In this document: in pieces, positions 33,080 to 44,744 of the stretch
Layout: the number at the start of each line of letters is the position of its first letter
How positions within the stretch are numbered: position 1 is the first letter of the stretch
Assembly: GCA_023213395.1 (NCBI GenBank)
Contig: CM041465.1
Coordinates: 95,797,741 to 95,861,740 of the forward strand
Source: Cycas panzhihuaensis
Taxonomy: Eukaryota; Cycadophyta
Length of the DNA: 64,000 nucleotides
Reading direction: 5' to 3'
Program-made: the position numbers and the translations under genes
Notes under the pieces: model-generated
The model's database searches: none
Told to the model about the DNA's origin: nothing
What the model saw: the letters and a program-made list of their open reading frames with translations, nothing else

Positions 33080-33667
33080 TGTAGTGTTCTAGTTCTACTT
33101 TTATAACAATTTTCCTTAAAATATAGGTACTAATCCACAAAAGACAATAACTAGATGCTATTCAATAATAAAATAAATAGGGAATAAGAATTACAAATTC
33201 CACCAAAATAAATAATAATATTTATTGTCAAATAGAGCAAAATTTCAATAGAAGTACCTATCTTTCCTGAAAAAGTGAGCTTCCCTCTTCGAGGTGAGGA
33301 ACCCTCCAAACTGCAGCCCCCAAATGGGCGAGCTAATTGTAGTTCTAGAACTAAAAATGCACGACCAAAGAACCTTCGATGATGATTTGGGATACAGTCC
33401 AAACTTCCTATTTATAGCAATCGAAATACTTTAATTAGAAGTCGACCAGACTGGGTAATATTCTTCTTAAAACTACTCAAATAGAAGTCAGCCAGAACTT
33501 CTCCAAAAACTAGCAAGCTAACTTGAAATAGCTATAACTTTTGATTGAGATGTCAGAATTGACTTTCATCTAAACCGTTGGAATCATTGTTCAGAGGTCT
33601 TCAATTTGAATGGTAATAAGCTATATGTTTTACTATATTTTGGAATGCTACAAGTCTCCCCCACTCA
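33080..33667 (-). repeat. GYP9 3' LTR and polypurine tract
   Basis: LTR 33080-33652 runs TGTAGCATTCC to CACTACA on the minus strand. The purine tract GAGTGGGGGAGACT (33667-33654) directly precedes it. Confidence 0.95.
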
Positions 33668-33719
33668 AAACATGCTTTACCCTCAAAGCATGGGTAAATT
33701 TTGGTACTATTGTATCCAT

Positions 33720-33900
33720 TCTTCATATTCCCATGTGGCTTCACTATTGTCCATTGCTTTCCATTTGATAAGGTATTTTATGATTTCACGAGAACGCAAC
33801 CTTTTGGTACATTTTTTAAGGATACCTTCAGGTTCAACTGATAGTCCTCCTTCTTCATCTAATATTGGAAGTTCTATTTGGATTGGTACCCTCTCTCCTA
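33720..33900 (-). pseudogene. GYP9 chromodomain
   Basis: The minus strand reads ELPILDEEGGLSVEPEGIL, KKCTKRLRSREIIKYLIKWK, AMDNSEATWEYEEWIQ, a stop, YQNLPML. All chromodomain steps are present and open up to the last helix: the E-P-E opening, basic patch, YLIKWK strand, S-E-A-T-W block and final helix. Aromatic-cage positions are partly kept (Trp of KWK, Trp of TWE). This is the best-preserved chromodomain in the window. Confidence 0.88.
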
Positions 33901-33949
33901 ACTTCCTCTTAAGACAAGAAATGTGGAATGTATTGTGTATTTAGCAATC

Positions 33950-34860
33950 TGGGGGAAGCTCTAATTTATAGGCTACATCTCCAATTTTAGCCAAGATTTT
34001 ATAGGGTCCAAAAAATTTTAGTTGAAGTTTATTTTTCCCTATTTGTTTTAGGCTATTTTGCTTGTAGGGTTGTAATCGCAAAAAAACCCAATCTCCACCT
34101 TGAATGTATGCTCTGTTCTTTGAAGATCAACTTGTTGCTTCATTCGATTACAAGCTAAGTTCAAGTTATCTTTTAAGGTATCCAGTATCTACCTTGACTA
34201 TTGTTGATACTCTTCAATCGATTGTCCTTTGGATGGATGGGTCCAATTAAGGATGGATGGTGGCTTAAATCCATATAATGCTTGAAAAGGGGACATCTCG
34301 GTAGATGTATGGTAAGTTGTATTATACCATCATTCTGCTAAATGAAGTCATTTGTGCCACTAGTGTGGGCTTTGAGTGGTGAAATTATGTAGATACCCCT
34401 CTATGCATTTATTTATAGCTTCTATATGACTGTCTGATTATGGATGATATGCAGAACTCATATTAAGCTTCGTGCCTACCAATCTGAATAATTCTTGCCA
34501 AAAATGACTAGTGAATTTAGGATCGTGATTGCTAACTATCACTTTTGGAAACCCATGGAGACGATATATCTCCTTGATGAATAACTCTGCTATTTGAGGA
34601 GCTTTTGCTATTGCTTGAGTTCCCCTAAAATGTGCATATTTGGTTAATTGATCCACAATAACAAAAATAATATCCTTTCCTTCTAATTTTGGTAGCCCTG
34701 TGATGAAGTCCATAGATATCTCCTCCCATCTTTATTTCAAAATCGATAGAGGTTAAAGAAGACCTGGAACTTTTACATTTTCTCCTCTATTTCTCTGGCA
34801 GTGATCATATTTTGCTACAAACTTCTATATTTCTTCTTTCATTCCTTTCCAGAAGAGATT
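33950..34860 (-). pseudogene. GYP9 integrase
   Basis: The frame 34713-34438 (91 residues) holds the core: MDFITGLPKLEGKDIIFVIV, DQLTKYAHFRGTQAI and FPKVIVSNHDPKFTSHFWQE, then LFRLVGTKLNMSSAYHP. The first Asp (MDFI) and second Asp (NHD-P) are present; Glu lies just beyond in broken phase. Upstream near 34860-34750 is the zinc finger region; downstream to 33950 is the C-terminal region before the chromodomain. Confidence 0.9.
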
Positions 34861-34998
34861 TTCTCAAATTTTGTGATAAGTTTTGTCTACTCCTATATGG
34901 CCTCCCATTAGTGACGCATGGGCCTCTTCTAAGACCTTTGCTTTGATTGTTGTTGCTACAAGCACTAACATCTTACCTTTTCATAATGTTAAATTTCC

Positions 34999-35560
34999 TT
35001 AGAGGGAGTACTTGGTATTAAGTCCCTCCTTGATTTCTTGCAGTACCTTTTGAGAATGAGCATCCTCATCATAACCATTAACTAGTTCCTCTGTCCATGC
35101 TAGGTTGATTATGGTAATGGATTTTAATGATGCTTTATCCTCTTCATGATCTTCTGCTACAGATCTTGATAATGTGTCTTCTATGATGTTCTCCTTTCCT
35201 TTCTTGTAAACTATTGAAAAGTCAAATGCTTGTAATCTGCTCACCCACTTTTGTTGTTCATTTTTTAAAGATTTTTTATTCAGAAAATATTTCAAATTAT
35301 CGTGATCAGTCTTGACAATAAATTTATTTCCTAGTAAATATTGTCATCATTGTTGGATGGTGTGCATAATGGCTAGTATTTCTTTATCATATATTGGTTT
35401 GAGGCACTCACGAATATTGAGCATATGACTTTCATATGCTAGTGGTCGATCTTCCTGTAATAAACCGCTCCCAATCCAAAACCAGATGCGTCATATTCAA
35501 GAGTGAATGGTTTTGAGAATTGAGGTAGTGCAAGAACTGGGGCCGTAGTCATAGTTGTCT
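34999..35560 (-). pseudogene. GYP9 RNase H and connection
   Basis: The minus strand from about 35520 carries the DASG-type start near the word antisense to CCAAAACCAGATGCGTC. The open frame 35295-34999 begins with MKYFLNKKSLKNEQQKWVSR, LQAFDFSIVYKKGKENIIED, TLSR, the RNase H end (the A-D-A-L-S-R step has Thr for Ala), and then the linker to integrase. Confidence 0.85.
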
Positions 35561-36581
35561 TTAGTTATTGGAATGCTGCTTCTGCTAATTGATCCCATTT
35601 AAATGCCTTTTTTCTTGTTAAATTTGTTATAGGTATAGCTATATGAGCATAACCCTTGATAAATTTGCGTACGAACTCAGCAGCTCCTAAGCATCCTTGA
35701 ATTCCTATAACATTCTTAGGTGTGGGCCAGTTAATAATCACCTCGATCTTCTTTGGGTCAATTCACACTCCTTCGGAAGATATTATATGTCCCAAATATT
35801 CTAGCTCTGTTTGACTAAATGTATATTTCTTTTTATTTGCAAATAATTGTTGGTTCTGTAATAACTAGAGGATGATCTAAATGTGTTGGAGATGCTCCTA
35901 CTAAGAATGGCTATAGATTAGGATATCATAAAAAAAAACTAGCACAAATTTTTAAATATATGGCTTGAGGATCTGGTTCATCATATTTTGAAATGTTACG
36001 GGGGCATTAGTTAGCCCAAAAGGCATAACCCAAAATTCAAATAGCCCTTCATGTATGCGAAAAGCTATCTTATGCATGTCTTCTTTTTTTATGCAAATCT
36101 AATAGTATCCAGAGCGTAAATCAATTTTTGAGAAGAACTTTGCTCCATGAAGTTCATCCAAAAGGTCAATAATACAAGGAATCAGGTATCTATTCTTGAT
36201 CATTAATTTATTGAGAGCCCAATAATCTCCACACATACGATATGATCCATCTTTCTTTCATGCAATTATAACTGGAGACATGAAGGGACTACTTCTTGGT
36301 ACGATGATTCCTTAATGGAGAAGATCTTGAATGATGTGTTCAATTTCTTGTTTATGATGGAAGGGGTGCCTATATGGCCTGATATTGATAGGGGTCGATT
36401 GAGGAACCAAATCAATCGCATGCTCATATCCATAACTAGGAGGAAGTTCAGGTGGTAGTTCCTCAAAAACCTTACTATATTGGTCAATTAGTTCTTGCAC
36501 CTCTGTGTGAACTTCTTCTAATGTTACCTTATAATAGGAAATCATGAATGAGGTGGGATTTTTTCGAAGTATCTTTTTCAT
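35560..36581 (-). pseudogene. GYP9 reverse transcriptase
   Basis: The frame 36581-36312 opens with the linker and LPPELPPSYGYEHAIDLVPQ then STPINIRPYRHPFHHKQEIE, the fingers of gypsy reverse transcriptase. Continued in pieces: [20 protein letters not shown] and [10 protein letters not shown] (36260-36110), and FVLVFFYDILIYS near 35945, where the family has Tyr/Phe-x-Asp-Asp; the first catalytic Asp is Tyr. Multiple stops otherwise. Confidence 0.88.
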
Positions 36582-36848
36582 TTGCTAAGATGATACCAAT
36601 TATATTGGAGGAATGTGAGGAGCCTGTAACTTATACTTACATCCCTTTTGGTGAAAACATATAAACTGCGTCCAAAAATTGGTAATAATATTTCCCAAGG
36701 TTTGAAGCCATTATACTCCTAGAACCACATCAACCCTGCCGATAGGCATGGAAAACATGCAAGTTGAGGTCGAGTACTCTGCAATACGTAATCTTACTTG
36801 CTGGTAATAACCACCACAAGGCATAGTCCTACCATTTGCTATTGCCAC

Positions 36849-37210
36849 TTAGAATATATTGAGTGGCTTTACTGTGAGACCTAACTTTTCTGTAGTATGA
36901 CGATTTATGAAATTGTGTGTACTACCACTGTCTACCAAAATGGAAACCTCTGCATTTTTTATTAACCTTAGAAATCTTAATGTCAGTGGTGCACACATCT
37001 CCCTAGTGATGGCTTGAAGTGATATCTGAATATTTTCTAGGTCTATAGTCAATAACTCCTCTATTTGGGCTTCATCTTCTTGGACCAATGCTTCCTCTTA
37101 TGTAATTTCTTCCCTAGTTTCATCAAGGAGAGGGTCTTCTTCATTATTTATCATGAACATCTTCTTAGGAGGGCATCTATATTCCCAATTATACTTTCCT
37201 CCATAATAAA
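36849..37210 (-). pseudogene. GYP9 zinc knuckle and protease
   Basis: Near 37205-37160 the minus strand reads CFYYGGKYNWEYRCP, a nucleocapsid knuckle with the second Cys changed to Tyr. The frame 37088-36849 (79 residues) contains MCAPLTLRFLRLIKNAEVSI and LVDSGSTHNFINRHTTEKLG, the retropepsin site with an intact Asp-Ser-Gly triad. This is the only fully preserved gypsy protease triad in the window. Confidence 0.88.
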
Positions 37211-37219
37211 AACATGTTC

Positions 37220-38213
37220 CATTCTTGATGTGTTCTACTCTTAATATTTATTCATATTTTTTCTCCCCTATAGGAGCACCGACTTTAGTTCCAAACTGTG
37301 TCTAATTTGGTTTAAATGACTGGCTAGGAGGTCTTTCAAACTTAGTTTAATGAACAAAACTTTGTCTTCCTTCTCTAAATTCTACTTCAATGTTCCTAGC
37401 ATAGCGTATGGCATCGGTCAGGAAGCTCACTTCCATGGTCTTTAGTCCGTACTTGATATTACCTTGAAGACCTGCTATGTATACTTCTATAAGTTGAAGT
37501 TCACTAATATGGGCATCCACCATACTATGCAGTGCTTTGCACTATTTAGTATAAGATTGTACTGTACCGACCTATTGTAACCTAGTAAGCTAGGCAAAGT
37601 AATCCATTTTCGTTGTATCTTCATATTGCTGGAATAGAGACTTCTTAAAAAAAATCTAATTGTAGTGGATTATTCCCTCATAATTTCTTTGCCACCAATG
37701 AAAAAAATGTAAGGCTTTTCCGTATAAATGCAATGCTGCCACCACCAATTTTTCCTTATTGGTTAAAGAGGTGGTTTTGAAGTAGACTTCCATTTGCATC
37801 ACCCAACTACTAATATCTTGAGATCTATCTGGGTCAAAATTTTCTAGCTGAAATTTCATTCCCTTAAGACTGAGCCTAACCTGATCTCTTGAGTATTCCC
37901 CTTCTTCTTGGCTCTGCTCCTCTTCTTTGGCTCCACTTTGAAATCCAAAATCTTTTTTTGGAGCCAATAGAATATCACGAATTTCTTGTATATTCGATTT
38001 CAATTCCTTGTATTAGGTTTGCATTAGCGTGATACTACCATCCAGATGGTCCATCTTTTTTGACACGTCCTCGATTCCCTGGAAGGCTTGGAGCACCATT
38101 TTTCCTATTGTGGTTTTACTTGACCTTAACTCCCTTCTATTGAAAAAAAGAATCTTAGATATTTCTTGCAGAGACACGCTAAATATCCACTTTGAACGAA
38201 GCTCTGATACCAC
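37220..38213 (-). pseudogene. GYP9 gag
   Basis: The frame 38213-38013 begins within the primer site and covers the N-terminal segment (ELRSSKTTIGKMVLQAFQGI, EDVSKKMDHLDGSITLMQT). The frame 38003-37656 (115 residues) holds a charged linker, then GMKFQLENFDPDRSQDISSW and VMQMEVYFKTTSLTNKEKLV, AALHLYGKALHFFHWW, the chromovirus capsid. The remainder to 37220 has stops. The frames differ only by a stop and a shift. Confidence 0.88.
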
Positions 38214-38792
38214 TTGTAATGTTCTAGTTCTACTGTTATAACAATTTTCCTTAAAATATAGGTACTAATCCACAAAAGGCAATAACTGGATACTATTCAA
38301 TAGTAAAATAAATAGGGAACATAAATTACAAATTCCACCAAAGTAAATAATAGTCTTTATTGTCAAATAGAGTGAAATTTTAATAGAAGTACCTATCTTT
38401 TCTAAAGAAGTAAGCTTCCCTCTTCGAGGCGAGGAACCCTCCAAACTACAACGCCCAAATGGGCAAGCTAATTGTAGCCCTAGAATAAAAAATACACGAC
38501 CAAAGAACCTTCGATGATGATTTGGGATGCGGCCCAAACTTCTTATTTATAGCAATTGAAATATTTTAATTAGAAGTCAGCCAGACTGGGTAATATTCTT
38601 CTTAAAATTGCTCAAATAGAAGTTGGACGGAACTTCTCCAAAAATTGGCAGGCTAACTTTAAATGGCCATAACGTTTGATTGAGATGTCAGAATTGACTT
38701 TTGTTTGAACCATTAGAATCATAGTTCAAAGGCCTTCGATTTGAATGGTAATAAGCTATTTTTTTTGCCGTATTTTAGAATGCTACAACTGA
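38201..38792 (-). repeat. GYP9 5' LTR, primer site and right target duplication
   Basis: LTR 38215-38787 (573 bases); on the minus strand it is followed by AG and TGGTATCAGAGC (38212-38201), a perfect initiator-Met site. ACTGA at 38788-38792 is the right target duplication. Confidence 0.95.
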
Positions 38793-39900
38793 CGCCATTT
38801 AACTAAAGCGTATATAATAGACAACATTTCTTTATCATAAGTTGACTTGAGAATTTCTCAGTTGTTTAGTTTCCTACTTTCAAATGCAATGGGTTTACCT
38901 TCTTGCATCAGTACTACACTGATTCCTATTCCTAATGCATCACATTCTATTATAAAAATTTTAGAAAAATTAGGTGATATAAGCATCAGTAATTGGATTA
39001 TTATTTGCTTTATTTGTTCGAAATACTTTGTTGCTTCTTCATTCCATTGAAAAGAATCCTTTTTTAATAAACAAGTTAAGACAACAATTCTTTGTGTATA
39101 ATTTTTTATAAAACATCGATAATATCCTATTAAACCCAGAAATCCTCAGAGTTTCGTAATATTTTTTGGTATCGGCCATTCTTGAATTGCCTTAACTTTT
39201 CCTAGGTCGGCTCTAATTCCTTCTTTTGATATAAGATGACCCAAATATTCTATTTCTTTCATTCCAAAGTAACGTTTTGATTTATTAGCATAGAATTTTT
39301 GTTTCTTTAAGGTGTTTAGTACTTGGTTAAGATGATTCATATGTTCTCCCCATTATTTACTGAATATTAATATGTCGCTAAAGAAGACTAAGATAAACTT
39401 CCACAAGAAAGGTTTCAGAACTTGATTTATTATAGCTTGGAATGTGGCTGGTGCATTGGTTAAGCCAAAGGGTATTACCTTGAACTTATAATAGCCATGG
39501 TGTGTACTGAAGGCTATTTTGTATGTATCTTCCAATTTAATGTGAATTTGATAATAGCCTAATTTTAAATCAATTTTAGAAAAATATTCTTCTCAATGTA
39601 ATTCGTCTAGTAATTCATCAATTCTTGGTATAGGAAATTTATTTTTTATTGTAACTTTATTTAATGCTTGATAATCAATGCACATATGGTAAGATCCATC
39701 TTTCTTTCTTACTAAGATTACCGATGTTATAAAAGGGCTTTTACTAGGAGTTATTGCTCCTATATCTAATCATTCTTGTATGATTTTTTCAATCTCATTA
39801 TGTTAATGATGTGGTTGTTTATAGGGCCAGATAACAATCAGATTAGTGCCTTCTTCCAATTTGATTTGATATTCACATCCCTTGTCCGGTGGTAATTCTG
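38793..39900 (-). pseudogene. GYP8 reverse transcriptase and RNase H, 5' half
   Basis: The frame 39535-39353 reads YKIAFSTHHGYYKFKVIPFG then LTNAPATFQAIINQVLKPFL and ILVFFSDILIFSK, where the first Asp of the catalytic pair is Ser. The frame 39340-39146 continues MNHLNQVLNTLKKQKFYANK and EIEYLGHLISKEGIRADLGK. RNase H begins near 38960 with FIIECDALGIGISVVLMQEG, KPIAFESRKL, TYDKEMLSII, and stops at ALVKWR where GYP9 is inserted. Upstream to 39900 are the broken fingers. Confidence 0.9.
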
Positions 39901-40159
39901 CTGGAATATTTTGAAAAACTTCTTTATGCTTTTAGATGACCTTTTGTAGTTCATTTTCTTGTGTAGTTGGTTTAATTTCTGCCTGGATCGAAAAAAGTTG
40001 AGCCATCATACCATGATGACCCTTCTTGATTATTTTTTTCATTTTTTTACAGGATATCAGTTGGCTATTTCCAGGTTTTTCTCGTTGAAGGATGATAATT
40101 CTTCCATCTTTCTTATATCTCATAAATAATTCTTCAAGATTCATCTCAAAAGTTCCCAA

Positions 40160-40460
40160 GGTTCATAACCATTGGCTCCCCAGAACAATATCTACTCTAC
40201 CCACATCTAATACATAAAAATTTTCTTTAAGTAGTAATGTCACCAATTGAGATTTTAAGGTTTTCCATCATTCCTTGTCTAGATATAAACTGTTTCCCTC
40301 CAACACTTACTTGAAAAGGTGTTGTTATGGATGGAAATAATTTTAAATATTAAGCTGATATTCTATCAATAAAATTATGAGTACTTCCTGGATCGATCAA
40401 AATCATAATAGCTTGATTTTTAATAAATCCTCGTAGTTTAAGCATGTTAGATCTTATCAA
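40160..40460 (-). pseudogene. GYP8 protease
   Basis: The minus strand near 40425-40360 reads IMILIDPGSTHNFIDRIS, the retropepsin block with Pro in place of Ser in the Asp-Ser-Gly triad. KLFPSITTPFQVSVGGKQFI follows. The linker to reverse transcriptase (frame 40159-39932) is open but unremarkable. Confidence 0.8.
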
Positions 40461-40586
40461 ACCACTCATAGCTGAGAATGACATTTTCAAGATGTCCTCC
40501 TCCTAGTTATATTGATACTCCTAATTTTCAATATTTTCTTGGCCACATTCAGTACCATTCCTCTTCTTCAATTTCCTCATCCTCCA

Positions 40587-41718
40587 CTACTGGAGATAAT
40601 TCAAGTATGTATAATTAATTTTTCTGATATTTATGATTAGGTGTCCATTTTTCAACACACCTGAAACAGAGATTCTTTTTTCATAGCTCTTCTTGCTCAA
40701 CTCTTGTTCTTTGAAGTAATGGTTTAACTGGCCGAGTAACTCTATTAGGTACAAAACTGGGTCATATAGTTGAAGGAGGATTAGAACAAGCATACGGAGG
40801 AATATGAGGTCTTGTTCTTGCCTTCTTTAATTCATTGATCCTTCCTTCTTGTATTTTGACTAGTTGTATTACCTTATTCAGATCCAGAGGTTCTTGAATT
40901 TTAACATCGGCTTGGATCTCTATTATTAGACCATCTACATATAGCTAGATAAGTCAATTAATTAGAATATCTTCTAACACATAGCTTAGTCTCGTAAATG
41001 CTGCATTGTATTCTTCTATAGAACCAATTTATTTTAATCTTCGTAACACACAATAATAATCATGATTAGATACAATCTCAAACTGTTCAATGAATAAGCA
41101 TATAAATTCTTTCCAAGTTAGAAGTTGAGTCTGAAAAGAGGTTCATTCTAGACACTGCCACCATTCACATGCTATCCTATCCATATGTAGGGTGGCTAAT
41201 GAGACTTGCTCTATTTGCTTAATCTCCATTAAGTAAAAGTAGTTTTCCATTTGTTGAATCCATACTCTTAGCTCATGCGATTTTTGTTCTATACTGAAAC
41301 GTTGTATAGTAATTTTTTCTAACTTTTTCTTTTTCTATGTTTGAATACTTTGTAAGCAATTAAAGTATGCCTGAAAACCCACTATCTTTTGTTCTTCAGG
41401 AGTTAAATTTTGGTATTCATTAAGATACTTCCTAATAGCCTCATTTTTAAAATTAATTAGAGATATTTGAGGACCCAACTGATTTCTTGTAGTTTGATGT
41501 CTGAAATGTGATTGATGACTTATTGTTTCATCTTCGGAATCTGGCACAATCATATCTTCTTTTCTACTTATCGCTATAATTGTTAGTTTATCTAAAATTT
41601 GGTGTAAGTTATGTTTCAAGAGAGCATTTAACATTTGAACCATGCTATGGACTACCTAAGTAATCAGTTCTACAATCTCTTTTTGAATGGTATTGTCTGC
41701 CATGTCTTTAGTATTCAT
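40587..41718 (-). pseudogene. GYP8 gag
   Basis: Starts at an ATG at 41718 (MNTKDMADNTIQKEIVELIT, then a stop and VVHSMVQML). The frame 41643-41335 (102 residues) is the N-terminal coiled and acidic region. Downstream, broken frames contain WIQQMENYFYLMEIKQIEQV-type capsid sequence (41290-41180). A knuckle near 40680-40640 reads CFRCVEKWTPNHKY, with the last Cys changed to Tyr. Confidence 0.82.
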
Positions 41719-41869
41719 TATTTTAATAATTGTATAAATACGATTCCACTATTTGACAGTCATGTTTAGAGTGTCAATGTAAGAACATGCTCCTCTTGTT
41801 AATCTCTTTTACTCTTTTTATTGATGTATAAATTTCATAATATGAATGAAGCTTTGTAAAATAGACCAT

Positions 41870-44571
41870 TGTTTCCCGGCTTCTGGGAATGGATACGGAA
41901 TCACCGACTCAAGTAAGTGCAGGTATGTTTCTCACCTTGTCATTGCTCTCTTTTGATGAGTGTTTGCTTGCATGTCTGCATGTGTGTGGCTTTGTAGGCG
42001 ACTTTGCCTTCATCTACACTTATTTTAGCCTATGACGACTATAGCAGGGGCACACTTCCAGCAAGTGTGGCACCCTGGTGGCCACTTCACTTCCCGCATC
42101 TGCACTCCTTGCTCTAAGATCCACTAGGTTTATGCCACCTCCACCCGCATGATGACCCATCATCATTTGGTCAACTTGCTGCATCGTTTTGAGCCCTATT
42201 TTTGCTCTTTTGGACCCGTTTGTTGGCTTGTTTACCCCCGAGTAGGTGTTTTAGCCCCCTATTGGCTCTTTTTGTCATCTTCCCCTAGCTTAGGTTGGCT
42301 GGCCAGACCTGTTTTTACCTCTGGGTTGGTACTTCAATGATTTTCGTAGTACCGCTGAAATATCCGCGGTACCGCAGATTTTGCAGTGGTACAACTGTTC
42401 TAATTTATTTTTTAAAATCTGCCGTGGCAATTTCGCATTTATTGAAGCGCCATGTGTTTCATGACTTAACTCTCTCCTAGCTGCACCCTAATCACTTGCT
42501 TTAGGGTTTGGGTTGGGTACTTAAGTCATGATCTACTCATTTTTTAAAAAATTTGGCTCACTTTTTGGATTGCTCCTCAAGGAAACAACGTTGTGCTCTG
42601 CTCTTCTCTGCTGCCTTGCTGTTACCACAGGACTTGCGTCCCTCCTCCAGTGCCCAACTCTCCTTCGGTGTGGCTAAGACATCTTCCCAGCCCCTCACAC
42701 ACCTTGGAGAGGGCCCCTTGGAGAGACTTCAGTAGATTCTTACCCTGGGCAGTCTTTAAGTGTTCCAAGTGCAGGTGTTTTCCTTCCAACTTTGCTAGCA
42801 GGGTCCCAAACCTGCTACACCCTTTACAGGCGATCTCTCAGCCTCTCCTTACCAGCCCTTGGCTGAGGCAAGCAATTCTTTTCTTCCACTTAGGTATTTA
42901 TTGATTAGAATTATTTCTCTTGTGATATTGATGCTCTACCTTGCTCGTTTCTTGCTTATCTTTGTGAGGGTTGTTTTCTTCTTTTCAATGGGATGTTCTA
43001 CCTCTGTCATATTGCCTCTTACCGGCATTTGTTACTCAAGGCAGCAGTATTGAGGGTTGATATAGGGTTTGGGAAGGAGCTGGGTGGATTCTGCACCACC
43101 TTCCACACTCCTCAAGTGGCTTCAAGCCCCCCAAATCTTCCCTCTTACCTCGTGTTGTCCTTGGCACTCAAACAAGGGTTTGTTGGCCCTCTCTTAGCCA
43201 CTGAAATCAACCTTGTCACTGCACGTTGCGGTCTTTGGTTTGAAACTTAAGCAAACCTAGGCAACTTACGTAAGTCCTGACCGCTTGTTCTTATCCAACT
43301 CTTTTCCCGGCAGCCCGGTTTGCTCTTCATAGCATCCCGGTTCGCCGTAGGTCTTCTCTGGCTCCTCTTCACTTCCTTGTTGCTATTTCCAGCCATCTTC
43401 CTTGGCCTTGCCCTCGCTGCCTTGTGGTCATTGGGGGGAGGTTAGGGTGTTCTTTGCGGGAGGTGGGCCACTCTGAGGCTTACCGGTTACTTTCCTTTGC
43501 TTTGGTTGCCCTCTTTTACATACTATCATCGTTGGGTTGATGCTAACATATATGTGTTTGAATTCATATTTATATTATATAGATATATATTGTTAGGATC
43601 TTGTCATTGCATGTTAGTACCCTTTCTCTAGAACGGGGGAGGTTGTCATTGCTTGCAGGTGCTTGGAGAGCGCAAAAGGTATTTTCTGCTCGTTCCGTTG
43701 CCGGTAAGTGCTCTTATGCATGTTGTACTTTTATAATTCTTTAGTCACTAGTATTTGGTTCATTTCTTTCCTTGGCATTGTATTTAGTATTTTTCCGGGG
43801 AAGGTAAGCGAGCCCCTCTTTCCAATCTGCCACGACGCTTCGTATCCGATGCACCTTATGGAGTAGTTTGGTGCCCCTCGAGAAGGCCCTCATCACGCAT
43901 GCCCTCGGTCCAGGTACACGCCTCACTCCACCCTACTACTCTTTCCTTTTGAATTCCTTTTTAGTAATTAACCCATTGGAGAACAAAATGGAAACTTGAT
44001 TTTGCTTTTTGGTTACTCTTTATTTATTTTATTGCATGCATCTTTGCTACCTATAGGGAAAGGTCGTAGGAACCACTCCTTTTCACCTTTCCTCTCTGTC
44101 TTAGTCGTGCAAGCTTCTTGCCCTCCGTGTTACTCGCGTTGCCCAGTTAGCTTGCTTAGGCATACCCTTAATCTATTTTCTTGGATCGTCTCCTTTGCTT
44201 TCATTTGGTTCCTTGCTTCGCCAGATAACCAAAGTGACCATGTCTATAGGCCAGCCGCTTGCCTATCCTTCTTTGTTTCTCGTTGCTTTAGGGAAACCCT
44301 TGAAGGCTCCTCCCTTTTCCCTTCCGGCTATCTAAGGGTGGGAGGATCCTTCCCTTAGGTCAACCCAGGCTAACCCTACGCCTCTTCACCCTTTGTTCGA
44401 AGTGGTGGAGGATCACTCTTTGGTAGCCACATTCCATTGCGGTCCGAACTCGCTCGAGCGCAGGTGCCACAGTGGTAATTACCCTACTTATAGGTCTCTT
44501 TCTCTTTCGCATTATCACCCACTCTTACCACACCTATTTAGTTAGGTAGCTATCCCGTAGATGCGCGTCCA
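41870..44571 (+). repeat. TAT10 5' LTR
   Basis: About 2.70 kb, TGTTTCCCGG to GCGTCCA, aligned over its whole length with 54005-56672 at roughly 94 percent by eye. Shared landmarks are GGGAATGGATACGGAATCAC, GGGTTTGGGTTGGGTACTTA and TAGGTAGCTATCCC. It contains GCGGTACCGC palindromic words (near 42370) and an AT run with TATA-like words (43571-43590). Short frames inside are not conserved as protein. Confidence 0.92.
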
Positions 44572-44572
44572 C

Positions 44573-44590
44573 TGGTGACCATACTGGGGA
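44573..44590 (+). other. TAT10 primer-binding site
   Basis: TGGTGACCATACTGGGGA one base after the LTR end; the TGGcGAC-x5-CTGGGGA form is that of Tat-lineage leaders rather than the initiator-Met site used by the other elements here. Confidence 0.7.
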
Positions 44591-44744
44591 CTACGAGTAA
44601 GGGAGCTAGTTTCTGCTCTCTTCTGTTGGTTTCGCTACTTTTCTGTGATCCTTTTATACCTATTTCGATCTCTACGTTGGGCAGCCCCCAACGCATGTGC
44701 CTTACCGCCCTCTCTTTTTCCCTAACGTTGTTGGTTGATCTTGC

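Larger units (their letters stand above)
33080..38787 (-). mobile_element. GYP9: complete chromodomain gypsy inside GYP8
   Basis: A 5,708-base minus-strand element with 573-base LTRs (33080-33652 and 38215-38787), primer site (38201-38212), gag, protease, reverse transcriptase, RNase H, integrase with chromodomain, purine tract, and a perfect ACTGA duplication. Domain order is that of plant chromoviruses. It is related to but distinct from its host GYP8. LTRs differ by roughly 8 percent by eye. Frame breaks and a changed catalytic Asp in reverse transcriptase show it is inactive. Confidence 0.95.

Noticed and set aside
42149-44358. Many plus frames of 60-120 codons in the TAT10 LTRs
   Set aside because: They lie in LTR sequence and corresponding frames in the other LTR differ in start, length and phase; no protein-like motif.
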